This document shows positions 22,589-25,949 of a DNA stretch of 25,949 nt, piece by piece. A program made the position numbers and the translations under genes. Origin of the DNA: JBBTQZ01 sp038065435 (lineage in GTDB: Bacteria; Patescibacteriota; Minisyncoccia; Phycocordibacterales; WO2-35-19); contig JBBTQZ010000050.1 of NCBI GenBank assembly GCA_038065435.1, positions 1 to 25,949 of the forward strand, in the 5' to 3' direction. Each line of letters begins with the position of its first letter. Position 1 is the first letter of the stretch. The notes beneath the pieces were generated by a model. It saw only the letters and a list, made by a program, of their open reading frames with translations, made no database searches and was not told the origin of the DNA.

Positions 22589-24246
22589 TTTTTACAATCT
22601 AAGATTTCGGCTTTAATATATTTATTTTGATCTTTATAAATATTCTTACAAGATGCGAAATACTCGGCATAAAAACTATTAGAGTCTATTCTGGGAATAT
22701 CTATAAACAAGATGTGCCCATCAAAATCGGCAAAGACCTTTTTATAAGTATCTTGAAATTGTGGGGTGGCATATATCCTCCTTTTATATTTACCAATCTG
22801 TTGGATTTCAAAACCCCCGATATCGTTGTAAACCAAAACTTCTTTTATCTTTGGATCTTTTATGATCACCTCCTTAGCTTCTTTGAAAAGACTCCGGGCA
22901 CTACCATTTATTTCCCCAAACAAATACTCTTCTATGAAAACAACATTATATAGAAGTCCTAAGATTAAAATGGCTAATATCATTCTTTTACGCGCAAATA
23001 CCAACGAGATGATCCAAATTAAAGCCATGAAAGCAAAAGAAATATAAAATCCTGTCGGCCCAGAACCGCCAGTAAAAGGAAAAAGAAAATTCCATTTAAA
23101 ACTCAGGACCCTTTCCAACCATTCAGTTTTGGGGTATAGAGGTGGTACAAAGTGATTGAAAAATTGCAGAAAAAACACAAGTACAGCAATGACCCCGAGG
23201 GCAGTCCCCTCTCTTAGAGTAAGAGAAGGGCCAAGCGAAGCGAGAGTGGGTGAGTTATTTGAAGAGAAATTTTGTGAAAAGATAGCTCCGATTATTACAC
23301 AAAGTGGTATTACCAAAAACTGAAAATATCTGTCTAGTGCTCCAATCGAAAAGTCAAAAGCAAAAAGGTAGAAAAAGATGCCGATAAAAATAAAGAAAAA
23401 GAAAACTCGAGTCTTTTGAAAAATTTCTCGATCAACCAAAAAAACAGGAAGTATGAGGAGGGGTGAAGTGTACATTACAGTCTTAGCAAATTGGATAAAA
23501 GTCTGGAGCCAACCCCTATCCAAAAAACTAGAAGAATTGGCGAAGTGTTTCCAATACACAAGGGATTTTTCAATAGGGAAAAACGGGAAAACAATTTTGG
23601 CTAAAAGTAAAATCAAAACTACCCCCACCCCCAAACCAAGCCCTAGACCAAAAAACTTAAAAATCCGCTTTTTATCTTGGAATAAGCCTTTGAGTAAGGC
23701 GAAATCGAGCAAAAGAGCCATCAGAGGTAGTACCCCGCTCATCTTGGTCAAAAAGCCCCCGATAGCCCCTAAAATCAGGCAAACTAGCCACTTTATATTC
23801 CCCCCTCTAAGCTCAAAGCTCCTAGCTCTAAGCTTGTAGTAGCTAATCATCATAATGAGTAGGAAAAACGGCATCACTGCCCCATCTACATCTACCATCA
23901 AAGATGCGAGTAGAGAATAAAAAGAGATGGTAAACAAAAAAGCTGTCCAGAGAGCAGTTCGGGAATTAAAAATCGTTTTGGCTAAATAAAAAATTAAAAA
24001 TAGGTTAGCTAAACCAAATACAGCCGGTATCAGACGAAAATTATTATCGCCAACTACCGGGCCAAATTGTTTATAGATAAACTCAGTAAGTGGTGGATGA
24101 GGGACAACGCCAAGCTCACTCTGTGAATAATAGACCCATTTATACTCATCTTGATGATAAGGAATACTTAAACCCGCAATATGGATCCCCAAAAACAAGA
24201 TTATTATCAACGGAAATAAAAAACGGAGATTAAAAATCTTATTCAT
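22585..24246 (-). CDS. GT39/ArnT-like integral-membrane glycosyltransferase
   Basis: 553 residues with about a dozen hydrophobic segments and a C-terminal soluble tail. After the first helix comes HQDEY (Asp33-Glu34), the catalytic acidic pair of GT-C enzymes on the first outer loop, and then HPPL. It should use a polyprenyl-phosphate sugar and transfer it outside the membrane to lipid, protein or glycan. The GT2 synthase, one base upstream, is the obvious donor supplier. Two short repeats are embedded in frame: a heptamer repeat at about residues 138-147 and a palindromic element at about 331-347. Both fall in loops between hydrophobic segments. ATG without SD. Confidence 0.88.
   Translation of the reverse strand: MNKIFNLRFLFPLIIILFLGIHIAGLSIPYHQDEYKWVYYSQSELGVVPHPPLTEFIYKQFGPVVGDNNFRLIPAVFGLANLFLIFYLAKTIFNSRTALWTAFLFTISFYSLLASLMVDVDGAVMPFFLLIMMISYYKLRARSFELRGGNIKWLVCLILGAIGGFLTKMSGVLPLMALLLDFALLKGLFQDKKRIFKFFGLGLGLGVGVVLILLLAKIVFPFFPIEKSLVYWKHFANSSSFLDRGWLQTFIQFAKTVMYTSPLLILPVFLVDREIFQKTRVFFFFIFIGIFFYLFAFDFSIGALDRYFQFLVIPLCVIIGAIFSQNFSSNNSPTLASLGPSLTLREGTALGVIAVLVFFLQFFNHFVPPLYPKTEWLERVLSFKWNFLFPFTGGSGPTGFYISFAFMALIWIISLVFARKRMILAILILGLLYNVVFIEEYLFGEINGSARSLFKEAKEVIIKDPKIKEVLVYNDIGGFEIQQIGKYKRRIYATPQFQDTYKKVFADFDGHILFIDIPRIDSNSFYAEYFASCKNIYKDQNKYIKAEILDCKK
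23204..23254. repeat. REP-like palindromic element inside the GT39 coding sequence
   Basis: The core 23207-23230 is an imperfect inverted repeat: CCCTCTCTTA, loop GAG, TAAGAGAAGGG with one bulged A. It is followed by a CG-containing tract, AGCGAAGCGAGAG. In the protein it encodes the low-complexity PTLASLGPSLTLREG between two hydrophobic segments. Composition and symmetry differ from the surrounding membrane-protein code, which suggests a dispersed palindromic repeat that landed in frame. No second copy is present in this window. Confidence 0.5.
23807..23834. repeat. Heptanucleotide tandem repeat, four units, inside the GT39 gene
   Basis: Four adjacent 7-base units read CTAAGCT, CAAAGCT, CCTAGCT, CTAAGCT on the plus strand, so each ends in AGCT. 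They encode the charged loop LRARSFEL in the protein. Units differ at one or two bases. Seven is not a multiple of three, so gain or loss of one unit would shift the reading frame. Confidence 0.75.
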
Positions 24247-24247
24247 T

Positions 24248-24964
24248 TTATATTTTTTTAAAAAGATATTTGAGAATAACTGGGATCATTTTGAATCCCC
24301 ACTTGGCCGCTTTTAAGGTACTCCTCCCGATGTACATGGACTCACCAACCCTTTCTTTAAAAATCACCGGAATTTCGATTACTTTCACATCTTTTTTTAG
24401 AAACCAAATAACCATTTCAAGATTGAATATGCCATCCCCTCTACCGATTGGAAGCAAATCCTTAATTTCATTAAATGCTTTTCTGGATATCAATTTATAA
24501 AGACAACCCACATCAGTAAGCAACGGTCCATTATAAAGAAACTCCACTGCTTTAGCCCAAATCAAATTAGCGATTCGGACTATAAATGGCATATGGGCTC
24601 CAGACCAGATTGCTGATCGTGAAGTCCGCGTACCCAACACCACATCAAACTCATCACTGTATGCTAGAAGTTTCTCAATATCTTTGGATTGGTAAGTCCC
24701 GTCCGCATCGATCATTGCAATCAAATCCCCACTCACCTCTTCAAATCCTTTTTTCAATCCATGGCCTAAACCTTGCTTTGTTTCAAACACAAGCCTAGCC
24801 TTAGTCTTCCCAACTTCTTCCTTAGTATTACCGAGGGCATTATTATCTACTACCACGACCTCATCAACCAAGCCGGTTTCAAATAAACCATCTATCACTC
24901 CCCTGATACTACCGGATTCATTATAAGTGGAAATGACTACGCTAACTTTTTTATTTTTATACAT
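24248..24964 (-). CDS. GT2 polyprenyl-phosphate sugar synthase (DPM1/GtrB-like)
   Basis: 238 residues. VSVVISTYNESGSI opens the GT-A fold, VVVVDNNALGNT follows, the metal-binding DAD is at 86-88 in MIDADGTY, and DVGCLYKLISRKAF matches the GT2 acceptor loop. No C-terminal membrane helices, so it is the soluble DPM1-like form. It transfers mannose, glucose or a related sugar from a nucleotide donor to polyprenyl phosphate at the inner face. It lies between two GT39 enzymes, overlapping one by 8 bases and ending one base before the other. It therefore probably makes their shared lipid-sugar donor. Which sugar cannot be told. Confidence 0.9.
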   Translation of the reverse strand: MYKNKKVSVVISTYNESGSIRGVIDGLFETGLVDEVVVVDNNALGNTKEEVGKTKARLVFETKQGLGHGLKKGFEEVSGDLIAMIDADGTYQSKDIEKLLAYSDEFDVVLGTRTSRSAIWSGAHMPFIVRIANLIWAKAVEFLYNGPLLTDVGCLYKLISRKAFNEIKDLLPIGRGDGIFNLEMVIWFLKKDVKVIEIPVIFKERVGESMYIGRSTLKAAKWGFKMIPVILKYLFKKI

Positions 24965-25949
24965 ATTTCTTAACTAATTTAGCTCTAATATACACCAAAC
25001 CAGACCCGAACAATAACAAAACAAAAGGCAAACCTTGAAGAGCATAGCGGGCATTAGCGGCTGGACCAGCAAGAAGCATCAAATAAGCGGGAATAAACAC
25101 GAAACCCCAAGCAAAAAGTTTTTTCTTATTTTGCCACCAGCCCAAAAGAGCTAGTGTGTAGATGAGAAGCCAGACGATCCTCTCTCCCAACTTCCACCAT
25201 TCACTATACAGACCATTTATAAACATACCCCAATCTTTGGCAACAAGATATTTTATTATCCCCGGTTTGAATTCTTTTTTCATATGCAAAGCGCTATCGT
25301 AACTTTCTCCCAGATACTGAACGGATGAAGAAAATAGAAAAGGTAGAGAAGAAAGAGTGTGAAATTTAAGATAAGAAAATGGTTGTTCTAAAATAATTTT
25401 TTGNNNNNNNNNNTTGCATCGCAGACGATATTTCTTTCGAATATCTGATGTCACGCCACTTATCGCGAGTAATGCCGAGCTTATTCTCTATTTTTACTTT
25501 TTCCTGACTTACTGTAGTTTTATTTATATTCGAAAGATATATAGGTACCGCATAATCAACTAAATTGATTGATTTAAAAGAAGTAAAATCAAATACTCCG
25601 GTAAGTTTATAATTTCTGACCATCCATGGTACCATCAGTAAAAAGATGGTAGCGACCATTATAAAAAGCGCTTTAATCTTATTTTTTATATCCATTTCTG
25701 AAAGCAAAAATGGGGTGGCAAATATTGGTAGAGCAAAAGCCCCCATTGGTCTAATGTAAATCGCAATAGCAAACAAAATAGAAGCCCAAATTATTCTTTT
25801 TATTGATCTAACATTACTCGTCGCCGCCAGATAAAATCCATACATAAAGACAAATAAAAACAAAATATCAGTCAATATTACAAGAGATAATACGAGAGTG
25901 ATCGGATTCAAAAGAAGCATAGAAGCGGCTATTTCCCCAACCTTCTTAT
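24957..25949 (-). CDS. GT39/ArnT-like membrane glycosyltransferase, 5' end outside the window and interrupted by an assembly gap
   Basis: Two frame-shifted pieces are one gene. The N-terminal part (KKVGEIAASMLLLNP, then LTDILFLFVFMYGFYLA, IRPMGAFALP and MVPWMVRN) ends at SSAMQ beside the Ns. The C-terminal part resumes QKIILEQPFSYLKFH and ends with hydrophobic segments around AGPAANARYALQGLPFVLLL. These are the distal regions of PMT/ArnT-like GT-C enzymes; the catalytic first loop lies beyond the right edge. An ATG at 25918-25920 is internal, because the frame continues upstream to the window end. The stop overlaps the GT2 start by 8 bases. It likely uses the GT2 product as donor. Confidence 0.85.
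25404..25413. other. Scaffold gap of 10 Ns
   Basis: Ten Ns interrupt the right-most GT39 gene. The bases on both sides share TTG (CAA on the coding strand). Removing the Ns with or without merging that triplet restores one open frame, so the true gap is a multiple of three and may be zero. Confidence 0.95.

Noticed and set aside
23807..23834. Heptamer array considered as a CRISPR or iteron origin
   Set aside because: Units are adjacent with no spacers, only 28 bases long, and lie inside a coding region. No cas or rep gene is near.
23453..23839. 128-codon plus-strand frame inside the GT39 gene
   Set aside because: The minus frame encodes a coherent polytopic membrane protein with HQDEY and HPPL. 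The plus frame is a Lys/Ser/Pro-rich mirror of hydrophobic codons.

Overview
The window is a stretch of a cell-surface glycan biosynthesis locus. It is AT-rich, densely packed, and almost entirely transcribed right to left (minus strand). The likely host is a Patescibacteria/CPR (Parcubacteria-like) genome. That placement is inference: it rests on low GC, tight gene overlaps, near-absence of Shine-Dalgarno (SD) motifs before the native genes, many glycan genes and no marker gene. A 10-N scaffold gap shows that this is a draft assembly.

Layout in transcription order, from the right edge. (1) 25949-20111: two polytopic GT39/ArnT-like lipid-sugar glycosyltransferases flank a soluble GT2 polyprenyl-phosphate sugar synthase, followed by methyltransferase, GT4 and methyltransferase. 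(2) 20109-13671: an AsnB-type amidotransferase, then an rml-type dTDP-sugar operon (rmlB, rmlA, a foreign-looking high-GC gene, rmlD) and a TylC3/NovU-type sugar C-methyltransferase. (3) 12390-13661: a lone plus-strand Wzx-like flippase, divergent from block 4 and convergent with block 2. (4) 12323-6242: GT4, FAD oxidoreductase, degenerate SDR, TIM-barrel isomerase, capsule-type glycosyltransferase and methyltransferase, very AT-rich and mostly overlapping. (5) 6233-2154: RmlD-like SDR, extended SDR, short RmlC-like cupin and NodU-family carbamoyltransferase. (6) 2046-988: a second high-GC gene. (7) 900-1: a methyltransferase of the pseudaminate-associated type and the first 71 codons of a HisH-like glutaminase.

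How the genes may work together: rmlA and rmlB make dTDP-4-keto-6-deoxyglucose. The RmlC-like epimerase, C-methyltransferase, several ketoreductases, O-methyltransferase candidates and carbamoyltransferase could turn it into a branched, methylated, carbamoylated deoxysugar. That enzyme set matches the one used for noviose in novobiocin-type antibiotics. GT4, capsule-type GT and flippase would assemble and export the glycan. The GT2 enzyme would charge polyprenyl phosphate for the GT39 enzymes outside the membrane. No polymerase, initiating phosphoglycosyltransferase, chain-length regulator or ABC exporter is visible here.

The most unusual structure is a pair of compact high-GC gene cassettes (about 0.74 and 1.18 kb). 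Each has its own candidate promoter, a real SD, a non-ATG start and a strong intrinsic terminator. Both are inserted in the same orientation into the low-GC operon, like phage 'morons'. No tRNA, rRNA, CRISPR array, transposase or attachment site was found, and no gene-free stretch exceeds about 110 bases.
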